Positions 36,863 to 44,711 of a stretch of DNA of 64,000 bases are shown piece by piece (positions within the stretch are counted from its first letter, which is position 1; every line of letters starts with the position of its first letter). The translations under genes and the position numbers were made by a program. The notes beneath the pieces were generated by a model that was given only the letters and a program-made list of their open reading frames with translations, was not told where the DNA came from and ran no database searches. The stretch is from an uncultured Faecalibacterium sp. (lineage in GTDB: Bacteria > Bacillota > Clostridia > Oscillospirales > Ruminococcaceae): NCBI GenBank assembly GCA_937907025.1, contig CALESJ010000035.1, forward strand, positions 66,275-130,274, written 5' to 3'.

Positions 36863-37717
36863 ATGATCCGCATTCTGACCGACTCTGCCGCTGACCTGAC
36901 CCCCTCCGATGCCGCCCGCCCGGGCGTGACGGTGGTGCCTCTGCATGTGCTGTTTGCCGATGGCGAAACCATCCTGGACGGCGTGGATATGACGGGGGAT
37001 GAATACTACGCCCGCCTGACCACCGAATCCAAGCTGCCCCGGACCAGCCAGCCCTCTCCGGATACCTTTATACGCTTTTTTGAGGAAGCTGCTGAAGCGG
37101 GGGACGAGGTCCTGGCTGTGATGATCTCCTCCAACCTGTCCGGCACCTTCCAGTGCGCCCGTCTGGCGGCCGAAATCTGCGAGTTCGAGAACGTCCGCTT
37201 TGTGGATTCCCGCACCGCCTCCCAGGGGGAAGCCATTCTCATCCGGGAAGCCCTGCGCCTGCGGGACGAGGGCAAGACCCTGGACGAGATTGCCGACGCC
37301 CTGGACGAGCTCAAGGGGCGCATCCGCATTCTGGGCATTGTGGACAGCCTGAAGCATCTGCACAAGGGTGGCCGCCTGCCTGCCGCCGTGGCCCTGGTGG
37401 GCGGTGCACTGGGCATCAAGCCGGTGCTGTCTGTCATTGACGGCGAGATCAAGCTGGCCGATACCGCCCGCGGCCGTCCCGGCGCCATGGTCGCTCTGTT
37501 CAAGCAGATCGACAAACTGGGCGGTGTGGATGAGCGTTACGGCTATGTGCTGCTCTATTCCGACCAGAAGACCATCACCGCGCCCATCCACCGCTATATG
37601 CACGAAAACCTGCACCTGACCGGTGGCCGTGTGGCCCGCCTGGGCGCCGCCATCGGCACCCACATCGGACCGGGCTGCGCCGCGCTGGTCTTTGTGGCCA
37701 AGAAAGACGCCGAATAA
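36863..37717 (+). CDS. DegV-family fatty-acid-binding protein
   Basis: The 284-residue protein starts IRILTDSAADL, has the fatty-acid contact motif QPSPDTF and ISSNLSGTFQCAR, and GIVDSLKHLHKGGRLP, all typical of DegV/FakB. FakB proteins hold a fatty acid for phosphorylation by the FakA kinase, feeding acyl-phosphate into lipid synthesis, which would connect with PlsX. FakA is not in the window, so the exact role is inferred. GAGG at 36851-36854 supports the ATG at 36863. Confidence 0.9.
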   Translation: MIRILTDSAADLTPSDAARPGVTVVPLHVLFADGETILDGVDMTGDEYYARLTTESKLPRTSQPSPDTFIRFFEEAAEAGDEVLAVMISSNLSGTFQCARLAAEICEFENVRFVDSRTASQGEAILIREALRLRDEGKTLDEIADALDELKGRIRILGIVDSLKHLHKGGRLPAAVALVGGALGIKPVLSVIDGEIKLADTARGRPGAMVALFKQIDKLGGVDERYGYVLLYSDQKTITAPIHRYMHENLHLTGGRVARLGAAIGTHIGPGCAALVFVAKKDAE

Positions 37718-37732
37718 ACCCAATATAAAAAG

Positions 37733-37776
37733 CAACCGCCGCCCCGGCAGCCCCGGGACGGCGGTTTTGTTTTTTG
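37733..37776 (+). terminator. Terminator after the DegV gene
   Basis: ACCGCCG pairs with CGGCGGT around an inner CCCCGG/CCGGGG stem and is followed by TTTTGTTTTTT. It lies between convergent genes. Confidence 0.9.
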
Positions 37777-37786
37777 GCAGGCGGGT

Positions 37787-38914
37787 TCAGTGCAGGAAAC
37801 CGCTCTGCTCCTCCTCCATTTTCTTGTGCAGCAGTTCCTCATACACGGCGGGGTCTGCGGGCAGGCGGACCCTGCGCTGCTGCCAGGCTGAAACATAGGC
37901 CGCATTGGTCAGTTCCACCGCGCGCAGCCCATCCTCGCCGTCGGCAATCATCGGTGTGCCCAGCCGCAGGTGGTCGCTGAAACGCCGCAGCACCGTCTGA
38001 TAGACTTCCGGGTTGGCCTCCACCGGAATCTCCCGGCTGTGGTGGGCCAGCGTGCCGTATACCTCCCGGTTGCTGGCGGCAAACTCGGCGGTGGTCATCT
38101 CGTTTTCATCCAGGGTGATGCGGGCGGTGTCCTCCACGCACAGGCAGCCCCGCTCGCCCCAGATCTCCAGCCGGTTCACGCCGGGATGCTCGCCGGTGGA
38201 GCTGATGAAGGTGCCGTGCAGGCCGTTGTCATAGTACAACTGCATATCCACCGCATCATCCACCGTGATGGGCGCATACCGGCCGAAGGACAGGTCAGCG
38301 TACACCGCATCCGGTGCGCCCAGCAGCCACTGCCAGATGTCCAGATAGTGCTGGCTCTGGTTGATAAGCAGCCCGCCGCATTCTCCGCTCCAGCTGCTGC
38401 GCCAGGGCGCGGATTTGTGATACGCCGGGGTGCGGAACCAGGTGTTGCACACCCATACCGCCCGCACCGGTGTGCCCACGGCTCCGATTTGCAGCAGTTC
38501 CCGGGCCTTGGCAAAGGCGGCATTGGCCCGGGTGTTGAACATCATGCCGAAACTGACCCCGGCTTCCCTGGCCTGCTCCACCAGAGCCCGCACCTGCCGG
38601 GCATACACCCCGGCGGGTTTGTCCAGCAGAATATGCTTGCCTGCTGCCACCATCTGCCGGGCAATCTCCACATGGCTGGTGTGGGGCGTCACGATCAGGG
38701 CAGCGTCAAACTCCCCGGCATGGGCCAGGGTGTCCGCCACATCCTGATAGACAGCCACACCGGGATATTCCTCCCGTAGAAGCTGCTGCCCCGGCGCGTT
38801 GCGGCAGCATACCCCCGCCAGCACCAGGCCGTCCACCTCGCCGTCCCGCAGCATGGCAGCATACTTGCGCCCCATGCCGCCAAATCCGATCAGAACCATC
38901 CGTACCGGCTTCAT
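37787..38914 (-). CDS. Gfo/Idh/MocA-family oxidoreductase
   Basis: The 375-residue protein has an N-terminal Rossmann fold (MVLIGFGGMGRKYAAML) and the family motif HILLDKPAGVYARQ, where the usual EKP is DKP, keeping the catalytic Lys. The C-terminal domain has GGLLINQSQHYLDIWQWLLG, with the His of the DxxxH-type active-site pair. Members oxidise or reduce sugars, inositols or cyclitols with NAD(P). It is a single-gene unit; substrate cannot be assigned. Confidence 0.88.
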   Translation of the reverse strand: MKPVRMVLIGFGGMGRKYAAMLRDGEVDGLVLAGVCCRNAPGQQLLREEYPGVAVYQDVADTLAHAGEFDAALIVTPHTSHVEIARQMVAAGKHILLDKPAGVYARQVRALVEQAREAGVSFGMMFNTRANAAFAKARELLQIGAVGTPVRAVWVCNTWFRTPAYHKSAPWRSSWSGECGGLLINQSQHYLDIWQWLLGAPDAVYADLSFGRYAPITVDDAVDMQLYYDNGLHGTFISSTGEHPGVNRLEIWGERGCLCVEDTARITLDENEMTTAEFAASNREVYGTLAHHSREIPVEANPEVYQTVLRRFSDHLRLGTPMIADGEDGLRAVELTNAAYVSAWQQRRVRLPADPAVYEELLHKKMEEEQSGFLH

Positions 38915-38959
38915 TGCATGAACCTCCCCGGGCGACCTTGGGCCGCCGTATTTTCCCTT

Positions 38960-38988
38960 ATTATAGCATGGCAGTTAGCTGTGGGCAA
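38960..38988 (-). promoter_or_regulatory. Promoter of the Gfo/Idh oxidoreductase gene
   Basis: On the minus strand TTGCCC (38983-38988), 17-bp spacer, TATAAT (38960-38965) preceded by TGC (extended -10). Confidence 0.75.
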
Positions 38989-39090
38989 AATAAAAGGAAA
39001 ACAAACATATTTTGCCATAAAATGACAAAAACAAACAAAAATCCTCCAAACCTGTAACATCTTCGATACATGAATCGTTATATAGTATAA

Positions 39091-39148
39091 GTGGGGAAAA
39101 AATTGCGGAAGAAAATACCCACCTGCATTTGTGGGGAAATTTGCGGAA
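39091..39148 (+). repeat. Direct repeat upstream of the orphan response regulator
   Basis: GTGGGGAAA plus TTGCGGAA occurs at 39091-39110 and again at 39131-39148, exactly 40 bp apart (about four helical turns), with the second copy ending 27 bp before the gene start. It could be a tandem binding site for the regulator itself. The repeat is directly seen; the role is inferred. Confidence 0.5.
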
Positions 39149-39175
39149 TTTTGTATGTAAAGAGGCTGTTGAAGT

Positions 39176-39838
39176 ATGGCAACGATCCTGATCGCCGAAA
39201 ACGAACGCGCCATCGCACAGCGTATGGCTGTAAATCTGCACCTGGTCGGACATTCCTGTGACCAGGCTTATACCGCCCAGCAGGCGGCCGAACTGGACCG
39301 CCGCAATGCCTATGACCTGGTACTGCTGGATATGGATCTGCCCGGTGTCGGCGGGTTTGAGGGGGTACCGGCCTGGGAAAACGGCCACCCGGCGGTTTTG
39401 CTGGTGCCCCAGTCCCGCCTTGCCGCCTGCCCGGAGAACCTGCGCCCCCAGTGCCTGGCCAAGCCCTTTGAAATCATGGAGCTGGTGGGCACGGTGCAGA
39501 AGATGCTGGGGCAGAACAACCCCGCCGGACGGGAGTTCCATTTCCATGATATTGAGGTGGATATGGCCGGCCGGCAGGTTCTGCGGGGCGGCCATACCGT
39601 GGCGCTGACCCCCCAGGAATACTCCTTGCTGGAAACCCTGGTCCTCAACCGCAACCTGGCCCTCAGCCGCACCAAGCTGCTGGAGATCGCCTGGGGCTAC
39701 GGCTACCAGGGGGCCACCCGCACGGTGGATGTACATATTCAGCGCCTGCGCCGCAAGCTGGGCCTGGAAAAAGAAATCCAGACCGTATACAAGATTGGCT
39801 ACCGCCTGAATACCCGGGGCGAGGCCGGGGCTGTTTGA
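39176..39838 (+). CDS. Orphan OmpR-family response regulator with degenerate receiver
   Basis: The 220-residue protein joins a receiver (1-115) to an OmpR/PhoB winged-helix DNA-binding domain (about 120-215: LTPQEYSLLETLVLNRN, RTVDVHIQRLRRKLG, YKIGYRL). The phospho-acceptor Asp52 and the Lys in CLAKPFE remain, but the acidic pair is Glu8-Asn9 (AENE instead of VDDE), the switch Thr/Ser is replaced (LLVPQS for MLTA), and the following helix is shortened. No histidine kinase is adjacent. It may work without normal phosphorylation. GTTGAAG is a poor ribosome site, so the start is slightly uncertain. Confidence 0.85.
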   Translation: MATILIAENERAIAQRMAVNLHLVGHSCDQAYTAQQAAELDRRNAYDLVLLDMDLPGVGGFEGVPAWENGHPAVLLVPQSRLAACPENLRPQCLAKPFEIMELVGTVQKMLGQNNPAGREFHFHDIEVDMAGRQVLRGGHTVALTPQEYSLLETLVLNRNLALSRTKLLEIAWGYGYQGATRTVDVHIQRLRRKLGLEKEIQTVYKIGYRLNTRGEAGAV

Positions 39839-39868
39839 CGCGTCTGCGCCGGAAATATGAAAATGGAT

Positions 39869-39906
39869 TATTCCGCTTTTCTGCCCGGAAAAGCGGAATA
39901 TTTTTA
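39869..39906 (+). terminator. Terminator of the response regulator gene
   Basis: A perfect 12-bp stem (TATTCCGCTTTT at 39869-39880 with its complement at 39889-39900) is followed by TTTTT. Confidence 0.88.
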
Positions 39907-39977
39907 TGGCGCCGAATAGGCATGATAAAATCCCCCAGTTCAACTGGGGGTGGATAAAAAATACTTTAGTGAAGAGA

Positions 39978-40040
39978 AAGAACCTCCTGTGCTAAAATAA
40001 AGCTGGTCTGGCAACCAAGCAAAAAGCACAGGAGGTTCTT
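39978..40040 (+). promoter_or_regulatory. 16-bp inverted repeat masking the tnpA ribosome site
   Basis: The arm at 39978-39993 is perfectly complementary to 40025-40040, which contains the AGGAGG of tnpA. When transcribed, the leader would fold and hide the Shine-Dalgarno sequence. Leader hairpins of this type are known to hold down IS200 transposase translation. Confidence 0.8.
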
Positions 40041-40044
40041 GTCA

Positions 40045-40515
40045 ATGGATGACATAAAAAGTTTATCACATAGCAAGTACAGATGCAAATATCATATCGT
40101 ATTTGCTCCAAAGTACCGCCGCCAAATCATTTACAAAAAGATCAAGGCGGATGTAGGAAAAATACTGAGAGAATTAAGTGAACGGAAAGGTGTGAGAATC
40201 ATAGAAGCGGAGTGCTGCCCGGATCACATCCACATGCTTGTGGAGATACCGCCGCATCTGAGCGTAGCAAGTTTCATGGGATACCTGAAGAGTAAAAGTA
40301 GCCTGATGATCTTTGATAAACACGCGAACTTGAAGTATAAATACGGAAACCGGCACTTCTGGTGCAGGGGGTATTACGTAGATACGGTAGGTAAGTATGA
40401 AGGGGCGATAAGGGACTATATCCGAAATCAGTTGCAAGATGATATAGCAAATGATCAGCTGAGCCTCAAAGAGTTTGTAGATCCCTTCACAGGAGAGAAA
40501 GCAAAGAAGGCATAA
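40045..40515 (+). CDS. tnpA: IS200-type Y1 transposase TnpA
   Basis: The 156-residue protein has the HUH pair His61-Ile-His63 (CCPDHIHMLVEIPP) and the single catalytic tyrosine Tyr125 in IRDYIRNQ, as in IS200/IS605 TnpA. It acts as a dimer that cuts and joins single-stranded element ends recognised as hairpins. The ATG at 40045 fits AGGAGG at 40030-40035 with 9-nt spacing; a TTG at 40039 is too close. The gene looks intact and so possibly active. Confidence 0.95.
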   Translation: MDDIKSLSHSKYRCKYHIVFAPKYRRQIIYKKIKADVGKILRELSERKGVRIIEAECCPDHIHMLVEIPPHLSVASFMGYLKSKSSLMIFDKHANLKYKYGNRHFWCRGYYVDTVGKYEGAIRDYIRNQLQDDIANDQLSLKEFVDPFTGEKAKKA

Positions 40516-40666
40516 AAAATGCCCCCGAGTAGGGGGCGGCCCGTGGTAAAAGTGTGGTTGCCAGACTTTTCAGGGCTCCCTTTAGGGAGCGACCACAGGA
40601 GATAGGCCCTTATAGGGCCTGTTCAAACCACCCGTTCAACGGGTGGTTTTGATTTGCAACAACAGT

Positions 40667-41335
40667 TTACAGGTGGAGCCGCTTGGCAAATTCCGACCAC
40701 AGGATCCGGCCCTTGAAAATCACCAGACCCAGGAAGGTGATGACGCTCACGATCAGGCAGATGACCCAGGGCAGGGCGGTACGGGTGTGGCGGATGGTCA
40801 GCACAATGTACGGCACCACGCCGACGCCGATATTCAGCAGCAGATAAATCAGGCCGTTTTCGGTGAACTTCCGGTTGACGAAGGCAAAGAGGAAATTCAG
40901 CAGCAGGGTGACGGTGCACAGGATGGGAATGACCATATCAATGGATACGTTATTCCATCCCAGGAACCAGTCACAGAACCAGACCAGCAGGGAAGCTCCC
41001 ACCAGAATCTGGAACAGCAGCTTGGGCGCGTTGTGGCTGCCCAGCGTCAGGGCGCGCAGCAGCAGCAGAGCGGCGGCTACGCAGGCCAGCACCACCAGGC
41101 TCCAGTGCAGGTGTTCTTCCTCCTGCAGGATAAAATCAAAAGCAGCGCATACCACAAAAGCGGCCAGAGCAAAGAAGGTGGCCAGTTTCATAAACAGGGG
41201 CATGCGGCGCCCCGGCGGCGGTGCCGGCGGAAAATACGGCTTTTCGGAATCATCGGCACCGGGCAGGGGACTCTGACACAGAGGGCAGTAGGAACCGCTG
41301 CCCACCTGAATGTGACAATGTGGGCAGGTTTTCAT
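40667..41335 (-). CDS. Zinc-ribbon membrane protein (DUF6320-like)
   Basis: The 222-residue protein starts with a double-Cys zinc ribbon (CPHCHIQVGSGSYCPLCQSPL) and continues with about seven transmembrane helices from residue 49. Its start overlaps the acyltransferase gene by four bases, so the two are translated together. Function is not established. I recall similar proteins next to acyltransferase-like genes in Clostridia (DUF6320), but that family match is not certain. Confidence 0.7.
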   Translation of the reverse strand: MKTCPHCHIQVGSGSYCPLCQSPLPGADDSEKPYFPPAPPPGRRMPLFMKLATFFALAAFVVCAAFDFILQEEEHLHWSLVVLACVAAALLLLRALTLGSHNAPKLLFQILVGASLLVWFCDWFLGWNNVSIDMVIPILCTVTLLLNFLFAFVNRKFTENGLIYLLLNIGVGVVPYIVLTIRHTRTALPWVICLIVSVITFLGLVIFKGRILWSEFAKRLHL

Positions 41336-42597
41336 AAGCTTTGCACCTCGCTCGCATACAGCGTGATGGACAGTCCGGAATCAGCCAGACTGCGGTAGAA
41401 GTTTTTCAGCACATTGGTGCTGCGGTAGGCCGAAGTGGTGCCCAGCACCAGGTCATCCCCGTAGGAACAGACGGTAGTGAACAGGGACGGCGTGCTGCAA
41501 TAGGCGGCAAATCCGTGAATGTACGGCTGCAGCCCGTCCGGCACCGACACCCGCCCCATGTTGGAGATGGTCAGGGTCACCTTGCGGGCTTCCACCCAGT
41601 TGCAAAAGCTGACCACCCAATTCTTGAAGACCAGGGGAACCGGCCGTACACCCGGGATGCGTTCGAACCGCTCGAACCCGTCCATCTGGGCCTTGATGCG
41701 GTCGTCCGAAAGGGCATCCCGCAGTTTGACATCGAACTCTTTGGCCAGCGTTTCCAGGGTTTCCTCACCGGTGAAGATGTGGGACACCCGCACGGTGTTG
41801 AAAAAGTTGCGGGCGGTGTCCGAAGGAAAGTAGTTGCGCAGATTCACCGGCAGACCAACCGACAGTGCATGGCCGCGCTCCATGGCAGGCATTTCCCGCC
41901 AGGCGGCCATCATCTGGGCAGCGGCCAGGTAGCTGGTCAGGCTGACGCCCAGGGCGCGGGACTTGGCCAGTACCTGGGAGGCGGACAGATGCGCCTCAAA
42001 GAACTGGGTCTGGTCCAGGGGCAGCTTGCGGCTGTGCAGCCGGCAGACCCGGCGCTTGGAGGCAGGGTCCGGGGCGCCTTTGGAAGCCCGGCGGGCTGCG
42101 TAGAATTTGGAATAGGAATTCTGCTCCATATCGGCGGCTGAAGCCCCCTGGTCCCGGGCCACATCGGCCAGTTCCTTGGGGTGCTGCAGCTGCAGATAAT
42201 TGTGGACCAGACATTTCAGGAACATCAACCCGCCGTTGCCGTCGGTCAGGGCGTGCAGCATTTCCAGACTGATGCGGGCACCGTAGTAGCTGACCCGGTA
42301 CAGCAGGTCATTCTTCTGGTCCGGCCCGTACAGGGCGGAGCAAGGCTGCTTGTCCTCCGGCTCGGGCACAGGCACCTTGTCGGTGGTCTCAAAATAATGC
42401 CAGAACAGGCCCCGGTGCAGGGTGACCTGAAAATTCGGCAGTTCCCGGGCGGTACGTTCCAGCGCGCGGGCCAGAATCTCCGGGTCTACCTCCTCATTGA
42501 GCGTGCAGCTGATGCGGAATACCCGCGGGTCACGACGATTCATGGTGGCCAGGAACAGCTTGGCTACGTTGTCGACTTTATACCAGTTTTCCGGCAC
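41332..42597 (-). CDS. Condensation/alcohol-acetyltransferase-like CoA-dependent acyltransferase
   Basis: The 421-residue protein resembles chloramphenicol-acetyltransferase-fold enzymes. It opens NWYKVDNVAKLFLA, has a catalytic-type HALTDGNGG (HxxxDG, near residue 115) and a later VGLPVNLRNYFPSDTARNFFN segment with the Asn/Arg structural pattern of this fold. Related proteins are labelled alcohol acetyltransferases or WxP/condensation domains; the acyl donor and acceptor are unknown. It lies between an esterase and a zinc-ribbon membrane protein in one minus-strand operon. Confidence 0.75.
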   Translation of the reverse strand: MPENWYKVDNVAKLFLATMNRRDPRVFRISCTLNEEVDPEILARALERTARELPNFQVTLHRGLFWHYFETTDKVPVPEPEDKQPCSALYGPDQKNDLLYRVSYYGARISLEMLHALTDGNGGLMFLKCLVHNYLQLQHPKELADVARDQGASAADMEQNSYSKFYAARRASKGAPDPASKRRVCRLHSRKLPLDQTQFFEAHLSASQVLAKSRALGVSLTSYLAAAQMMAAWREMPAMERGHALSVGLPVNLRNYFPSDTARNFFNTVRVSHIFTGEETLETLAKEFDVKLRDALSDDRIKAQMDGFERFERIPGVRPVPLVFKNWVVSFCNWVEARKVTLTISNMGRVSVPDGLQPYIHGFAAYCSTPSLFTTVCSYGDDLVLGTTSAYRSTNVLKNFYRSLADSGLSITLYASEVQSL

Positions 42598-42618
42598 GGC
42601 AAAGCCCCCTTTCTACGG

Positions 42619-43617
42619 TCAAAGCTGCCGTTGGATAAACCGTCCGACGCTGTCCATGGCCTGGGCGGCGCTGCGGATGGGCATCTGCTGGAACACATGC
42701 CAGCAGTCCTCGTACACTTCCAGTGTGCTGAAAACGTTCTGCTCCTGCATTTTCCGGTGCAGCTGTTCGGAGTCGGAATACAAAATCTCGTTGGTGCCCA
42801 CCTGAATCAGGGTGGGGGGCAGGCCGCGCAGGTCGGCGAACAGCGGCGAGAAGCACGGCGAGGCAAAGTCGGTGCGGGTGCTGCAATAGGCGGCGCGCAC
42901 CGATTCAATATACTGCATGGTCAGCATGGGGTCCAGGGCAGCCCGCTCGGTGTAGCTGTCCCCGGAAGCTGTCATGTCGGTCCAGGGGCTCATGAGAATC
43001 AGGGCGCGGGGCTGGCGGCGGCCCTGTTCTTTCAGCCGCAGGGCCAGTTCCAGCGCCAGGTTGCCCCCGGCGGAATCGCCCGCCACAATGATGTCCCGGG
43101 CACCATAGCCCATGTAGGCCAGATGGTCCCACACGGCCACGGCATCCAGTACCGCGTCAGGGTAGGGATGTTCGGGAGCAAGGCGATACTCAAAGGAGAG
43201 CACATCGCACCCGGCGGCCAGAGCCAACTTGCTGGCCAGGACCCGGGCATAGCCCAGCTGGCCGCAGGTGTAGCCGCCGCCATGGCAGTACAGCACCACA
43301 TGCCGCCGGTCGTGCCCGGCTTCGATGCTGACCCACTCGGCAGGGACGGGAACCGGGTCCCGGTGGATGGTCACCGGGTCATTGCGCAGCCCCAGCGTGG
43401 GGCTGACAAGCCGCCCGAAAAGCTCCTGCCCGGCGCGCTGGCGCTCCAGGTCGTCAGGGTTGGTAGAGCCGGAAGATGTCACGCTGTGGACCGCCTTGAT
43501 GGCACGCATCATGGGGGTCAGCTGGTCGGTTTCGGCGGGGTGCTTGCGCCGTGCATGGTGCAGCTTGCTTCGGTTGACCGAAAGCTGGCTGCGAGGATTC
43601 TTGGGCAGATCAGCCAT
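42619..43617 (-). CDS. Alpha/beta hydrolase of the hormone-sensitive-lipase family
   Basis: The 332-residue protein has the HSL oxyanion motif YCHGGGYTCG, the nucleophile elbow AGDSAGGN, and FEYRLAPEHPYP. The Asp is probably in LIQVGTNEILYSDS and the His in YEDCWHVFQ. These are carboxylesterases acting on short or medium acyl esters. The start at 43617 is set by GAAAGGA upstream; the frame is open further but overlaps the GT gene. Next to an acyltransferase, it could remove or edit the acyl group the other enzyme attaches. Confidence 0.87.
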   Translation of the reverse strand: MADLPKNPRSQLSVNRSKLHHARRKHPAETDQLTPMMRAIKAVHSVTSSGSTNPDDLERQRAGQELFGRLVSPTLGLRNDPVTIHRDPVPVPAEWVSIEAGHDRRHVVLYCHGGGYTCGQLGYARVLASKLALAAGCDVLSFEYRLAPEHPYPDAVLDAVAVWDHLAYMGYGARDIIVAGDSAGGNLALELALRLKEQGRRQPRALILMSPWTDMTASGDSYTERAALDPMLTMQYIESVRAAYCSTRTDFASPCFSPLFADLRGLPPTLIQVGTNEILYSDSEQLHRKMQEQNVFSTLEVYEDCWHVFQQMPIRSAAQAMDSVGRFIQRQL

Positions 43618-43658
43618 AGGGATAAAGGTCCTTTCAATACTGAGAAAAAGTGGAAAAC

Positions 43659-44600
43659 TCAATCCGGCAGGGCGGCCAGCAGCCGCACCCGCAGGGTGTT
43701 GAACAGCGGCGGATGGGCCGCCGGCATGCCGCACAGCCGCCAGACGGCCTTGCGGTCGGGGAAGATTCCGTGTTTGGCATAGTGCCGGTACAGCAGTTTC
43801 AGCTGCCGGTCCTTGCCGCTGCCGGGCAGATGCAGGATGCAGATGGGCACCAGGCAATAGTTGGTGGAAACAAAGTAATGCCGGGCTCCCAGCCAGTACC
43901 GCCAGATGTAGGCGTTGGCTGCCCGCACGGGCTGGCCGTTTTGCAGGGCCCGCCAGGCCGCAATGCACAGAATGACTTCGTCCCCGTCCTGGGGCATCAC
44001 ATTGCGGGCCTGCATTTCATCGTAGATTTCACGGCATAGCGAAAGAAAACTCCGCAGCCGCGGGGCGCTGCCGGCCAGCAGTTCGCCGCCAAAATGGGTC
44101 AGCACATGGGGCGCACCGTCGGGATACAGGGCATCGCAGCAGCCGCTGATGGCTGCCGCCATGGGCTGACTGGCCGGATGGGGTACCTGGTACAGCAGAA
44201 CCGCCTCGTCGGCCTCCCGCCACAGGTCGGTCAGGGGATACTGGGTGTAGGTGTCCGTATCCAGCATGACACAGAGGTCAAAGGTCAGGTTGTTCAGCAC
44301 CCAGTTCATGGCACACAGTTTGTAAAAGGCCAGGGACCAGGGCAGGTCGGCCGCAAAGCGGAAGGTGTCAAAGGGGCATGTGTATATGGTAACACCTGCC
44401 CGGGCCAGCTGGCTGTCGAAAGGGGCAGGCAGCGGGTCGTTGGTGACAAGGGCCACCTCACAGTCGGGATTCTGCTGCTTGGCGCTGACCAGCGCCACCA
44501 CAAGGCAGCGGTAATAGACCGCCCGGCCGCGGTTGGCGTTGACGTCGGCATTTTCCCGGAAACCGTCCATGGCGGCAAAAGCACTGAAAATCAGATTCAT
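43659..44600 (-). CDS. Putative GT-A-type glycosyltransferase
   Basis: The 313-residue protein has an N-terminal Rossmann-like start (NLIFSAFAA), CEVALVTNDPLP, and a DxD metal-sugar motif in LCVMLDTDTYTQYPL (about 110-124), then HVLTHFGGELLAG. This is the order seen in GT8-like and related GT-A enzymes, though no close family was recognised. No membrane helix is present. It is the first gene of the minus-strand operon with the esterase, acyltransferase and zinc-ribbon protein, suggesting synthesis of an acylated glycan or glycolipid. Confidence 0.6.
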   Translation of the reverse strand: MNLIFSAFAAMDGFRENADVNANRGRAVYYRCLVVALVSAKQQNPDCEVALVTNDPLPAPFDSQLARAGVTIYTCPFDTFRFAADLPWSLAFYKLCAMNWVLNNLTFDLCVMLDTDTYTQYPLTDLWREADEAVLLYQVPHPASQPMAAAISGCCDALYPDGAPHVLTHFGGELLAGSAPRLRSFLSLCREIYDEMQARNVMPQDGDEVILCIAAWRALQNGQPVRAANAYIWRYWLGARHYFVSTNYCLVPICILHLPGSGKDRQLKLLYRHYAKHGIFPDRKAVWRLCGMPAAHPPLFNTLRVRLLAALPD

Positions 44601-44677
44601 GGCAGGTCCTTTCGCTCAGATCCTATATATAAATATAAGGTAGGGAATCCGGCGGTACACCGAAGTCCATTGGCTTC

Positions 44678-44707
44678 ATTATAACCCGGCAGGCAAGTGT
44701 TTGTCCA
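44678..44707 (-). promoter_or_regulatory. Promoter of the glycosyltransferase-esterase-acyltransferase operon
   Basis: On the minus strand TGGACA (44702-44707), 18-bp spacer, TATAAT (44678-44683), about 80 bp before the glycosyltransferase start, in the gap after the IclR gene. Confidence 0.65.
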
Positions 44708-44711
44708 CCTG

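Larger units (their letters stand above)
39926..40655 (+). mobile_element. IS200/IS605-family insertion sequence (tnpA only)
   Basis: The element has a subterminal hairpin at each end: CCCCCAGTTCAACTGGGGG at 39932-39950 and ACCACCCGTTCAACGGGTGGT near 40628-40648 with a shared GTTCAAC apex. There are no terminal inverted repeats, as expected for this family. It carries one Y1 transposase gene and no tnpB. GC is clearly lower than in the neighbours. The right end lies about 12 bp beyond the stop of the minus-strand zinc-ribbon gene, so no gene is interrupted. Exact ends were not established. Confidence 0.85.

Noticed and set aside
40516..40625. A CRISPR array or repeat unit downstream of tnpA
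   Set aside because: The short GC-rich hairpins there are single and belong to the IS right-end region; no regular repeat-spacer pattern exists in the window.
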